This document shows positions 11,001 through 17,959 of a stretch of 64,000 bases of DNA, piece by piece. This DNA is from Dyella_B sp966430775. GTDB taxonomy: Bacteria > Pseudomonadota > Gammaproteobacteria > Xanthomonadales > Rhodanobacteraceae. Each line of letters starts with the position of its first letter. Position 1 is the stretch's first letter. The notes below the pieces were generated by a model. It worked only from the letters and a program-made list of their open reading frames with translations, did no database searches and was not told where the DNA came from. The stretch lies in NCBI GenBank assembly GCA_966430775.1, contig CBJMMB010000003.1:1-64000 (forward strand), in the 5' to 3' direction. Made by a program: the position numbers and the translations under genes.

Positions 11001-13928
11001 GCCGTGACGGGTGGCGCTGGCGGATACGGCGGTGGCGCCACCAGTTCCTTCCCGGGCGGCAGCACCTACAGCGGCACCGCCGGCAACGGTGCCACTGGCG
11101 CCGCGGGTGGTATCGGCGCCGCCGGCGGAGCAGCGGTGGCTGGTATCAACGCCACGATTACCAACAACGGCACGCTTACCGGTGGTGCCGGCGGCGCGGG
11201 CGGCCGTGGCGGTTACGGCGGCTACGGTGGCTGGTCATCTACCACCAGTGGCGGTTCGGGCGGCAACGGCGGCAATGGCGGCCAGGGTGGCCTGGGCGGC
11301 GCGGGTGTAACGGGCAGCGGCTTTGTGCTGACCAATACCCAAGCCATCAATGGCGGGGCTGGCGGCATCGGCGGTAATGGCAACTACGGCGCGCCGGGCA
11401 ACACGTCAGGCACCGGTGGCGCGACCACGGGCCTGTCCAGCGCGGCCGGCAACGGCGGGGCTGGCGGCGTGGGCGTCAGCGGTACCGGCTTCACGCTCAC
11501 CAATTCCGGCAGCATCACGGGTGGCGCAGGCGGTACGGGCGGCCAGGGCGGCGCCTCGTACAACGCAACAGGCGTGGCGGGTAACGGTGGCAATGGCGGT
11601 GCGGGTGGCGCGGGTGTCAGCGGCGCTGACTTCACGCTGGTCAACACCGGCACGGTTACCGGCGGCAATGGTGGCGCGGCAGGTGCGCAAGGTTCGATCG
11701 CCAACGGCGGCACGGCTGCGGTGGACGGTATCGGCGGAGCAGGCGCCGTCGGCGTGGTTTCCACCGGCGGCTCGACCCTCGTCAACGCCGGCAGCATCGC
11801 CGGGGGCGTGAGCGCGACGGGAACGCAGGCCGATGCCGTGAACTTCAGCGGCGGCGGCAACACCCTCGTGCTGGAGGCGGGTTACGCATTCACCGGTAAC
11901 GTGGTGAGCACCGGCGGCAGCGACACGCTCACACTCGGCGGCAGCAACAAGGCGAGCTTCAACGTGAATGCCTTGGGCGCGGTCGGCAGCAGCGCGACGA
12001 TGCAGGGCTTTGCGCATCTGACCAAATCCGGCACCAGCACCTGGACGCTGACCGGCACCGGCAATGCAAGCCAGGCGTGGACGATCACCAACGGCACGCT
12101 GGTCGGCAGCAGCACCAGCATCGTCGGCAACGTGACGTTCTCCCCGGTGAGCGGCGGCAGCGCGAACCTGACCTTCGATCAGTCGACCAACGGCGTGTAC
12201 AACGGCGTGATCAGCGGCAGCGGTTCGTTGACCAAGACCGGCAGCGGCACGTTGACCTTGACCGCCGACAACACCTACACCGGCGGCACCATCGTGACCG
12301 GCGGCAGGTTGCAGATCGCCAACAACGACACCGCCGGCATGGTGAGCGGCAATGTGGCGAACAATGGCGTAATGGCGTTCGACCGTTCCGACCTGGTCAC
12401 CTACGGCGCGGCGATCAGTGGCACCGGCAGCCTGGCGCAGATCGGCAGCGGCACGTTGATCCTCAACGGCGTGAATACGTACACCGGCGGCACCACCGTA
12501 AGCGCCGGCACGCTGGAAGTGGGCGACAGTTCGCACGGCAATGCCTCCATCGCCAGCAACGTAACGGTCGATGCCGGCGGTACGCTGCGCGGCCACGGCA
12601 GCATCCAGGGCAACGTGACCAGCGATGGCACGGTATGGCCGGGCGGCTCGGTGGGCGTGCTGACGATCAACGGCAACTACACGCAGAACGCGGATGCGAC
12701 GCTGCAGATCGACGTCACGCCGACGCAGGCCTCGCAGCTGCTGGTCAACGGCAACGCCAGCCTTGCCGGTACGCTGCATCTGATCTACGCGCCGGGCACG
12801 TACGCCACCACCAACTACACCCTGGTGCAGGCGCAGTCGTTGAGCGGAACGTTCAGCACGACCACCACCACCGGTGCGCCCACCAGCCTCGACACGCGGG
12901 TGGTGTATACGCCGACGCAGGCCGATCTGTTCGTGATGCAGAAGATCGTTGCGCCTGCGGATGGCGCGTTGTACGCCAATCTGTTGCAGAGCACGAGCCT
13001 GATCGGTCAGCAATCGCTGTCGACCGTGCTCGGCGCCACGCTGCGTTCGGGTGACACCGCATGCAACGGCAGCAATGCGGCGCACGCCAACACGGTGGCG
13101 TCCTCGTGCAACAGCGACCTGTGGGTGCAATACAGCGGCGGCAATCAGTCGATCAGCGGCGCCAATGGCTTGAACAGCTCGCTGTTCGGCTTGCAGGCCG
13201 GCGCGGATCATGCCGTGAACGATGTGCTGCATCTGGGCGTGGAAGCGGGCTTCAGCCGCATCAACAGCAACACCAACCAGGGCAGCAACGCCAGTGTGGA
13301 CAGCGTGCATGGCGGCATCTATGCCTACGCCAATGTCGGACCGGTGGTGTTGTCGGGCATGCTCGATGAAACCCACAGCAGCTATGACGTGTATCGCCAG
13401 ACCGGCATCGGTCGCAGCGTGACGCATCCGGACGGCGACACCACCTCCGCCGCGTTGCAGGCCGCATGGCCGATCGCTGCCGCGCAGTGGCAGGTGACGC
13501 CGGCGGTCGGTGCGTTGTATCAGCACCAGAGCTTGAGCAGCTTCAGCGAGTCGCTGGCCAGCGCCAATCCGTTTGCGAACGATTTCGTGCTGCAAGGTGC
13601 GCACAGCACGTACACCACGCTGCAGCCGTATGCACGGGTGCAGTTCTCGCGTTCGTTCGTGGCGCAAGGCGTCAGCTACGTGCCGCAGTTCGACGTGGGC
13701 TACCGCTACAACGCACGCGGCGGCAACGCGGTGGTGCAGGCCACCAGCCAGGACGGCACGGCGTTCGCCATGCCGGGTACATCGCTGGGCGGTGGCATGG
13801 CGACGGTGGGCGCACGCATCACCGCGCAAGCGGGCGCGTCGTGGAGCTTGTACCTGGATTACCAGGGGCAGTTCGCCAGCCATGTCAACGACAACGCGTT
13901 GAGTGTGGGCTTTACCAAGAAGTTCTAA
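5019..13928 (+). CDS. giant glycine-rich autotransporter adhesin with ESPR (type Va)
   Basis: This 2969-residue surface protein starts at GTG 5019, eight bases after CAGGGAG. It opens with an extended signal peptide region (MNRIYRIVFNRTLG then VLQVASELA) followed by a hydrophobic core ending near VWSQ. The passenger has two glycine-rich blocks, at about residues 75-365 and 1325-2270. They are built from GGxGGxGG runs punctuated by repeats of the type GSGFTLTNSGSITGG. Between and after them are beta-helix segments with the autotransporter-associated strand motif (LTLTGANTYSGNT, LTLTADNTYTGGT). The C-terminal 285 residues form the translocator beta-barrel (starting near LWVQYSGGNQS) and end in FTKKF with a terminal Phe. 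Tyr is the recurring aromatic residue in the glycine-rich blocks. It probably acts in adhesion or biofilm formation; no ligand can be named. Dense GGC/GGT repeats make length variation by slippage or recombination likely. Confidence 0.93.
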   Translation: MNRIYRIVFNRTLGVLQVASELASAPKGGVVGGADASSKVEPKSRLLALAVATALAAVASPVWSQTCTPSATVICGVSGGNGGAGTSGGQAGAAGAGAVLSGTYANSGGTGAGSYGSGAAGQGVNGSGGAGGAAGWPGAAGMGGGLNTHGYGGGGGGGGSFGYMAGGGGGGGGGVGLSVASAGSFTNLGTVTGGNGGNGGNGGFNGSSAYGGGGGGGGAGVFAGASSTLNNSAGTSISGGVGGNGGGGFRGANGASGGAGVAGSGFVLNTGGTITGGAGGNGGGQVSDGGYGGSGGSGGAAISGAGFTVTNTGQISGGHGGTGATDTHQNGAPGAGGVGIVATGNSTITNSGSIAGGTGASGAQADAIDLSGGGNKLVLLAGSTITGNVVSTSGSLNGGDTFTLGGAVDSSFSASQYQGFAQYEKTGSSTWTLTGANASATPWTLEDGTLAISNDASLGASSGTLTFNGGTLETTASITSSRAVVLGVNNGIVSTDTGTTLAETGGISGTGSLIKNGGGELLLTGANTYSGNTSINAGTLAITSGGVTNSSQVIDDGTLNVDGAGSSITATGGGTPFVIGSFGTGTLTASNGATVSSNWEINIGDSIVGNGTVTVTSGAAMNAGASINIGKWGNGTLTVSNGGTVSANGFFSIADQSTATGVVTVTGSGSSVTATQEVAVGNHAGNGTLTIANGGSVTGNTVVIAADSGSVGTLNIGAAAGDAATGAGTLNTGSVAFGDGTGSLVFNHTDTAYMFTPTISGAGTVELLAGTTIFNTDESYTGSTQINGGTLQLSGTGAIASSSDVTVTSGTFDISGLTTGGTTINDLAGAGNVNLGSNALTLGTANNTEFDGVIADGGNAGGTGGSLIKQGTGTLTLGGSNTYTGATTINSGTLALSGTGSIISSSGVIDNGTLDISGITTLQTTIGDLSGTGTVSLGGNTLELGTANSSTFDGVITDGSNGIGGGLIKQGSGTLTLTGDNTYTGATTVAGGALQVAAGAAIAGNVNVQDGASLGGAGSIGGNVDLAAGATLTSTGTLTVGSLVAEQGSQFNISLGAPGANFQSFGSSNSVAVTGNLELDGATVNVTNAGNMGPGLYNLFTYGGTLTENNGGLSLGATPAGGVFTIQNLSAAKQINLLDTAGLTLNFWNANGLATASQLGGGSGTWSVTSQTWTDANATATAPMQPQPGFGIFGGAAGTVTVDNSAGAMQATGLQFASNGYVLTGDTLTLVSSDGSAPVIRVGDGSSASASWVATIDNTLDSNTGLNKTDVGALVLAGGNTQINGGVTVSGGELDLTGNGSSIGGGVSMASGTTLVLGANGAGVLVSGTYGNAGSAGAQGVSSPFSPTNNVAPTAGGAGASGYAGGAAISGSGFTLNNQGQATGGNGGAGGYGGAGGAWGTPGGAYVGNAVPGPGANGGAAGAGGNGGAGVSGSNLAVNNSGRIAGGLGGAGGRGGMGGSGGKYIGSGPKYVPGSGSGGPGGSAGTAGMGGAAGNGGQGGAGISATGTSTLVNSGWIQGGNGGYAGPGGNGGRGGPAIFPVSGVTVSGGAGGVAGAGGIGGAGGAGVTGSSFSLTNAGSIVGGYGSMGGVGGNGGAGSGAYAGRAGVAGNGGAGGTGGAGGVGGAGGNGVEGNQFTLVNTGTVAGGAGNAGGDGGAGGTGGYTQAGAAGNGGNAGAGGAGGAGGAAVSGNYFTATNNGVLIGGAGGAGGLGGMGGQGGSPISEAPLPATVTVNNADGNGGNGGAGGQGGAGGAGVTGVGFTLTNNQVIGGGTGGYAGAGGLAGPAGLASDTSITAGTAGSQGSGGVGGSGGDGVGGSQFTFTNNGAVTGGNGGSGDYFGGEVGPEVEAAKAPVEGYYGSAGGIGGVGGAAVRGDNAIIINNGTLTGGTGGVGGRGFNGWNGGFSSSALDGGSGGAGGQGGIGGAGVTGTGFTLTNSQTINGGAGGDGGWGGVGGRGGYNYGDAAGRAGDGGVGGAGGAGGNGVEGSQFTFTNSGAVTGGAGGYGGGATSSFPGGSTYSGTAGNGATGAAGGIGAAGGAAVAGINATITNNGTLTGGAGGAGGRGGYGGYGGWSSTTSGGSGGNGGNGGQGGLGGAGVTGSGFVLTNTQAINGGAGGIGGNGNYGAPGNTSGTGGATTGLSSAAGNGGAGGVGVSGTGFTLTNSGSITGGAGGTGGQGGASYNATGVAGNGGNGGAGGAGVSGADFTLVNTGTVTGGNGGAAGAQGSIANGGTAAVDGIGGAGAVGVVSTGGSTLVNAGSIAGGVSATGTQADAVNFSGGGNTLVLEAGYAFTGNVVSTGGSDTLTLGGSNKASFNVNALGAVGSSATMQGFAHLTKSGTSTWTLTGTGNASQAWTITNGTLVGSSTSIVGNVTFSPVSGGSANLTFDQSTNGVYNGVISGSGSLTKTGSGTLTLTADNTYTGGTIVTGGRLQIANNDTAGMVSGNVANNGVMAFDRSDLVTYGAAISGTGSLAQIGSGTLILNGVNTYTGGTTVSAGTLEVGDSSHGNASIASNVTVDAGGTLRGHGSIQGNVTSDGTVWPGGSVGVLTINGNYTQNADATLQIDVTPTQASQLLVNGNASLAGTLHLIYAPGTYATTNYTLVQAQSLSGTFSTTTTTGAPTSLDTRVVYTPTQADLFVMQKIVAPADGALYANLLQSTSLIGQQSLSTVLGATLRSGDTACNGSNAAHANTVASSCNSDLWVQYSGGNQSISGANGLNSSLFGLQAGADHAVNDVLHLGVEAGFSRINSNTNQGSNASVDSVHGGIYAYANVGPVVLSGMLDETHSSYDVYRQTGIGRSVTHPDGDTTSAALQAAWPIAAAQWQVTPAVGALYQHQSLSSFSESLASANPFANDFVLQGAHSTYTTLQPYARVQFSRSFVAQGVSYVPQFDVGYRYNARGGNAVVQATSQDGTAFAMPGTSLGGGMATVGARITAQAGASWSLYLDYQGQFASHVNDNALSVGFTKKF

Positions 13929-13939
13929 GTAACGTTGTT

Positions 13940-13970
13940 CCCGCCCCTGCTTGCAGGGGCGGGTTGTTTC
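13940..13970 (+). terminator. Rho-independent terminator after the autotransporter
   Basis: A perfect 11-bp inverted repeat CCCGCCCCTGC / GCAGGGGCGGG (13940-13963) separated by two bases, followed by TTGTTTC, 11 bp after the autotransporter stop codon. Confidence 0.8.
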
Positions 13971-13998
13971 AGCAAGATCGCCATGATCGTCACCGATC

Positions 13999-14490
13999 AT
14001 GTTTTCACCCGGAACATCAATGCACGCTTTCAACGTCCAGTGGGTATTCGGCAGCATCACGCCACGCTTGCGTGGACAGATCGTTGCGTTCTGGCTGAAA
14101 GAAGGTGCATTGACGAATCCGGACGAAGCGTGGCGACGTTCGTTCGAGGTGGCGTGCGTACTGCACGAGGAAGAAAGCGGAAACCTTGCCGGCGTGTGCA
14201 CGGTTGCCATCAGCCTGGACGATCAGCAGCGATCGTACGGATTCGTGCGCATCTTCGTTCGCCCGAGCAGCCGGCGCATAGGCCTGAATGTCCGGTTGAT
14301 GGAGCGGATGATTGAAGGGTTCGCCGAACTCGTGCACGAGCCGGGCGGTCCGCGGCGACTGGTCGCGACGATCGAGAATCGCAAGCTTGAACGCCGTGCG
14401 GCGCAACGGCTACTGGCGCGCCTCGGGTTCGAGCACGTCGGTGTGGCGGCGAATGGCGAGTTGATCATGCAGCGGATGCTGATGGCATAA
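13999..14490 (+). CDS. GNAT-like acetyltransferase (putative)
   Basis: A 163-residue soluble protein. The central stretch YGFVRIFVRPSSRRIGLNVRLMERMI looks like the beta4-alpha3 region of GCN5-related N-acetyltransferases, where acetyl-CoA pyrophosphate binds, but the canonical Q/RxxGxG/A loop is altered here to SSRRIG. The C-terminal part LVATIENRKLERRAAQRLLARLGFEHVG fits the family's usual 'N..A...Y..lGF' ending. An alternative start is the ATG at 14020. It stands alone after the autotransporter terminator and converges on the LysR gene. Substrate unknown; family assignment is moderate only. Confidence 0.55.
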   Translation: MFSPGTSMHAFNVQWVFGSITPRLRGQIVAFWLKEGALTNPDEAWRRSFEVACVLHEEESGNLAGVCTVAISLDDQQRSYGFVRIFVRPSSRRIGLNVRLMERMIEGFAELVHEPGGPRRLVATIENRKLERRAAQRLLARLGFEHVGVAANGELIMQRMLMA

Positions 14491-14554
14491 CGAGCCGCGC
14501 GGAAAAAGGGCTTCGTATGCATCATTCGTAAACTGAAGCGCCGATAGCATCACC

Positions 14555-15415
14555 TCAACCCACCGTCTTGAACGCCCTCGCCAACGTGCGCAACACGCTG
14601 CGCGAGCTGCTGTCCGTCAGGTTCGAATACAGAAACACATTGGGCACGGGCAGTGCGGGCAGCTTGAGCGCCGGCCCGACATCCATCGTTCCCTGCGGCG
14701 TGGCGGCGCGCGCCAATACGGCTACCGCCAGGCCTGCCGCAGCGGCGGCGCCAAGCGCTGCAGCCCCTTGGCCTACGTAGACTTCCTTCCAGCTGATGCC
14801 GGCGCGATCGAGCAGACGCACGGCCTGGTTGCGGATGCTGCAGTGCTCGCCTTGCGTGGCGAGCGGTATCGGTTCGCGAATGCGGTTGGCCGCGTCGATG
14901 GAGGCGACCCAGCCATAGGGTTCGGCGAAGAGTTTTTCGCCGCGCCGGCGGGTGTCGTCGAACTGGATGGTCAGCGCGGCGTCGAGCGTGCCGGCATCAA
15001 GCGAGCTCAACAATTCGCGCGAACCGGCCACACGCAGCTCGAACTGGATCTGCGGTTGCTGGCTGTGCATATGGCGCAGCACTGCCGGCAGCTGCATGCC
15101 GGCGATCTGATGGCTCAGGCCGATCACCAGCCGCCGCTGCGGCGCCTGCAGCGTGCCGATGGCCTGTTCGTGAGCGTCGACGAGTGCGCGCGCGGCATCC
15201 AGGAAAACCGCGCCTTCGGCGGAAAGACGCACTTGCCGCGGCGTGCGTTCGAGCAGGCGGCGACCCAGGTGGTCTTCCAGCTTCTTCAGTTTCAGGCTGA
15301 GCGCGGATTGCGTGCTGTTCAAGGCTTCGGCGGCGCGGGTGAAGCTGCGCATCTGCGCGATCCATACGAAGGCGCGCACCGCTTCCATGTCCAGCATCCG
15401 GGTGGAATCAGTCAT
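14555..15415 (-). CDS. LysR-family transcriptional regulator
   Basis: The 286-residue protein has the LysR winged helix at its N-terminus: MEAVRAFVWIAQMRSFTRAAEALNSTQSALSLKLKKLEDHLGRRLLER, here read in pieces at residues about 10-57. A periplasmic-binding-protein-like effector domain follows (from about residue 90, RLVIGLSHQIAGMQLP onward). It is transcribed divergently from a lipocalin-like exported protein with only about 95 bp between the two starts, the classic arrangement for a LysR regulator and its target. The intergenic stretch holds an ATTCGAAT palindrome (15421-15428) and a GATA-N4-TATC element that could be operator halves. The inducer is unknown. Confidence 0.9.
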   Translation of the reverse strand: MTDSTRMLDMEAVRAFVWIAQMRSFTRAAEALNSTQSALSLKLKKLEDHLGRRLLERTPRQVRLSAEGAVFLDAARALVDAHEQAIGTLQAPQRRLVIGLSHQIAGMQLPAVLRHMHSQQPQIQFELRVAGSRELLSSLDAGTLDAALTIQFDDTRRRGEKLFAEPYGWVASIDAANRIREPIPLATQGEHCSIRNQAVRLLDRAGISWKEVYVGQGAAALGAAAAAGLAVAVLARAATPQGTMDVGPALKLPALPVPNVFLYSNLTDSSSRSVLRTLARAFKTVG

Positions 15416-15510
15416 GTGAAATTCGAATCATTGAAAGCGGATGCGATAGGTATATCACATGATCGATCGCCGCTAGCCTTTGCCGCATGACGCATTCGGA
15501 GATCATCACC

Positions 15511-16041
15511 ATGAAGCGATCGACCTGGTCCATGCTGCTTGGAACATTGCTGGGCAACCTGATCATTCCGGCCTCGGCGGCGCTGGCCATGCCGCCTGTG
15601 ACGCCGGCGACGCTGGCCGGAACCTGGACGCTGGCGGCGGCGGACGTACTGCATGCAGATGGCTCACGTACCTCCGATTTCGGCGCTACGCCCAAGGGCT
15701 TGCTGCTGATCGACAAGCAAGGGCATTACTCGCTGCAAATTTTCAAGGCCGATCGCCCGCGTTTCAGCGCTGGCGACAAGGCGAAGGGCAGCGACGCCGA
15801 ATACAAGGCCGCCGTGATGGGCTCCAGCACGCATTTCGGTACCGTCAGCGTAGACTCGGCGCACAACGAACTGGTCTTCCGTATCGAAGGCGCCTCGTTT
15901 CCCAATTGGGAAGGCCAGCAGCAGCACCGGCAATACGAGTTGAAGGGCGACGTGCTGAGCTATCGCGTGCCGCCGCGTCCGAACGGCGATGTGCCGATTT
16001 CGGTGTGGCGGCGTGTTGATGCGACGACGAACGGCCATTGA
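15511..16041 (+). CDS. exported lipocalin-like domain protein
   Basis: A 176-residue protein with a clear signal peptide (MKRSTWSMLLGTLLGNLIIP, cleavage likely after ASAALA). The mature part is a single small beta-rich domain beginning LAGTWTLAAADVLHADGS and GLLLIDKQGHYSLQIFKADRPRF. This is the pattern of the lipocalin-like domain family (Lipocalin_5 type) found in proteobacteria next to LysR or AraC regulators. I prefer ATG 15511 over 15487 because GGAG sits at 15498-15501 and the signal peptide then begins at residue 1. The ligand is unknown. Control by the divergent LysR gene is inferred. Confidence 0.75.
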   Translation: MKRSTWSMLLGTLLGNLIIPASAALAMPPVTPATLAGTWTLAAADVLHADGSRTSDFGATPKGLLLIDKQGHYSLQIFKADRPRFSAGDKAKGSDAEYKAAVMGSSTHFGTVSVDSAHNELVFRIEGASFPNWEGQQQHRQYELKGDVLSYRVPPRPNGDVPISVWRRVDATTNGH

Positions 16042-16114
16042 AACCGCTGCCATAGTTTTGTCATTTCCGGCGCTTAGGGTGGCTGGACGATTCAGCGATT
16101 GAGTTCTCCAGCGA

Positions 16115-17761
16115 ATGGCCTTTACGCGGCGTGATTTTCTCCGCAGCGCCGGCGCGCTCGTCGGCGCGTATACGCTCGCCGATGTCTGGCCGCAGGCACG
16201 AGCGTCCATGCCGATGGCGATGCCTGCGCGAACCAGCGCGGCCATGCTCGCGGCGCCCAAGGTGGCGCTGGTCAACCCGAGTTCGCTGGCGCGCTACGTC
16301 GATCCACTTCCCGTGCCAAAGCTGGCGCGCGCGTCCGCCATGCGTACACATCCGGCGTATCCAGGCCGCACGTTGCCGTGCTATCGCATGACGATGCGCG
16401 CGTGCAAAGTGCATTTGCATCGCGATATACCGCCGACCCCGATGTGGGGCTACGAGGGCCAGTTTCCCGGCCCGACCATCGAAGCGCGGCGCGGCGAACC
16501 GCTATTGATCGAATGGATCAACGGCTTGCCGTCGAAGCATTTCCTGCCCATCGACCCCACCATCCACGGCGCGGAGCGCGACAAACCGGAAGTGCGCGCA
16601 GTCACGCATGTGCATGGCGCGCGTGCGCCGGCCACATCCGATGGTTTTCCGGAAGACTGGTACCCGCCAGGCCATTCGGCGTTGTATCACTATCCCAACG
16701 GACAGGATGCCGCCACGCTGTGGTATCACGATCACGCGATGGGCATTACGCGGCTGAACATCTACGCCGGCTTGTTCGGTGCGTACCTCGTGCGCGATGA
16801 CGACGAACAGGCGCTCAACCTGCCCACCGGCGACTACGATATACCGTTGATGCTGTGCGATCGCCTGGTGGCGCAGGACGGCCAGCTCTATTACCCGGTG
16901 TCGGAAGATCCCGCTGCGCCGTGGGTCATGCAATGTAACGGCAACCTCGTGCTGTGCAACGGCAAGATCTATCCGTATTTCGAGGTGGAACCGCGGCGCT
17001 ATCGGTTCCGCCTGATCAATACCGCCAACACGCGTTTCTTCGATCTTTCGCTCTCACACGATCAACCACTGCAGCAGATCGCCAGCGACCAGGGCTTGTT
17101 GTCCGCGCCACTGCAACGTACGCGTATCGAGCTGTATCCCGCCGAGCGCGCCGACGTGGTGATCGATTTTTCGAGCCTCGCCGGCAAGTCGCTACAACTG
17201 CGCCACCAGACCGAAGGCATTCTGGAATTTCGCGTGCGCGAGCGCGGCGGTCACGATGCTTCGGTGCTACCGGCAAGCTTGCGCGCGGTGCCGCGCATCG
17301 ATCCGGCGGCGGCGGTGCAGAACCGCATCCTCACCTTGAACGAAACGGATGACGCGAACGGCAACGCGATGACCATGCTACTGGATGGCAAACGCTGGTC
17401 CGATCCGGTCACGGAAACGCCGCGGCAGAACAGCGTGGAGACGTGGAGCTTCGTCAATCTCACCGGCGATGCGCATCCTATTCATCTGCACCTGGTGCGC
17501 TTCCAGGTCATCGATCGCCGGCCGTTCGACCTGTTCGCGTGGAACGCGCATCGCAAGCTGGTGTTCACCGGGCCGGCACTACTGCCCGAATCGCAAGAAC
17601 TTGGTTGGAAAGATACGGTGCGCGCCGACCCGGGCATGGTCACGCGCATCGCCATGCGTTTCGAAGGCGAGCCGGGCCGCTATGTCTGGCATTGCCATCT
17701 GCTCGAGCACGAAGACAACGAGATGATGCGTCCTTTCGACGTGTTGCCGGCGCATTCGTAA
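16115..17761 (+). CDS. multicopper oxidase, CotA/bilirubin-oxidase-like, Tat-exported
   Basis: This 548-residue enzyme is expected to oxidise phenolics, bilirubin-like compounds or metal ions with reduction of O2 to water. The N-terminus carries a twin-arginine signal (TRRDFLRSAGALVGAYTLAD), so the folded copper protein would go to the periplasm by Tat. All four copper-binding clusters are visible: HVHGARAP (domain 1), LWYHDHAMGITRLN, HPIHLHLVRFQVIDRRPF and WHCHLLEHEDNEMMRPF, the last containing the Cys and axial Met of the type 1 site. The spacing and the wording LWYHDHAMG/HPIHLHL follow the spore-coat laccase CotA group rather than CopA or CueO; no Met-rich insert is seen. A phosphoesterase gene follows in the same direction. 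Confidence 0.9.
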   Translation: MAFTRRDFLRSAGALVGAYTLADVWPQARASMPMAMPARTSAAMLAAPKVALVNPSSLARYVDPLPVPKLARASAMRTHPAYPGRTLPCYRMTMRACKVHLHRDIPPTPMWGYEGQFPGPTIEARRGEPLLIEWINGLPSKHFLPIDPTIHGAERDKPEVRAVTHVHGARAPATSDGFPEDWYPPGHSALYHYPNGQDAATLWYHDHAMGITRLNIYAGLFGAYLVRDDDEQALNLPTGDYDIPLMLCDRLVAQDGQLYYPVSEDPAAPWVMQCNGNLVLCNGKIYPYFEVEPRRYRFRLINTANTRFFDLSLSHDQPLQQIASDQGLLSAPLQRTRIELYPAERADVVIDFSSLAGKSLQLRHQTEGILEFRVRERGGHDASVLPASLRAVPRIDPAAAVQNRILTLNETDDANGNAMTMLLDGKRWSDPVTETPRQNSVETWSFVNLTGDAHPIHLHLVRFQVIDRRPFDLFAWNAHRKLVFTGPALLPESQELGWKDTVRADPGMVTRIAMRFEGEPGRYVWHCHLLEHEDNEMMRPFDVLPAHS

Positions 17762-17959
17762 ACATCGCGTCAATGCACTGCGCACAAGCGCACGTTTGTC
17801 GCAGCACTGTCATCGCGCACTGACGCAATGTCGCGCGCCTGCCAACGTCGCGTCACATAGCCGGCGCAGACTTTCGTGCGGTCTGTGGGGACGCAGGCCG
17901 TAATCAGGGGGATTACTCGATTGCAGGCCTTGGCAACATGCCAGCAGGAGACACCCGTT

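Noticed and set aside
8980..11830. CRISPR-like spaced repeats in the glycine blocks
   Set aside because: The repeats are codon-periodic (GGC GGT units) and in frame with the adhesin, with no conserved direct repeat of 24-40 bp separated by unique spacers.
11406..14210. 934-codon antisense frame under the second glycine block, barrel and downstream GNAT
   Set aside because: Same cause; no start signal, and it crosses the strong terminator after the autotransporter.
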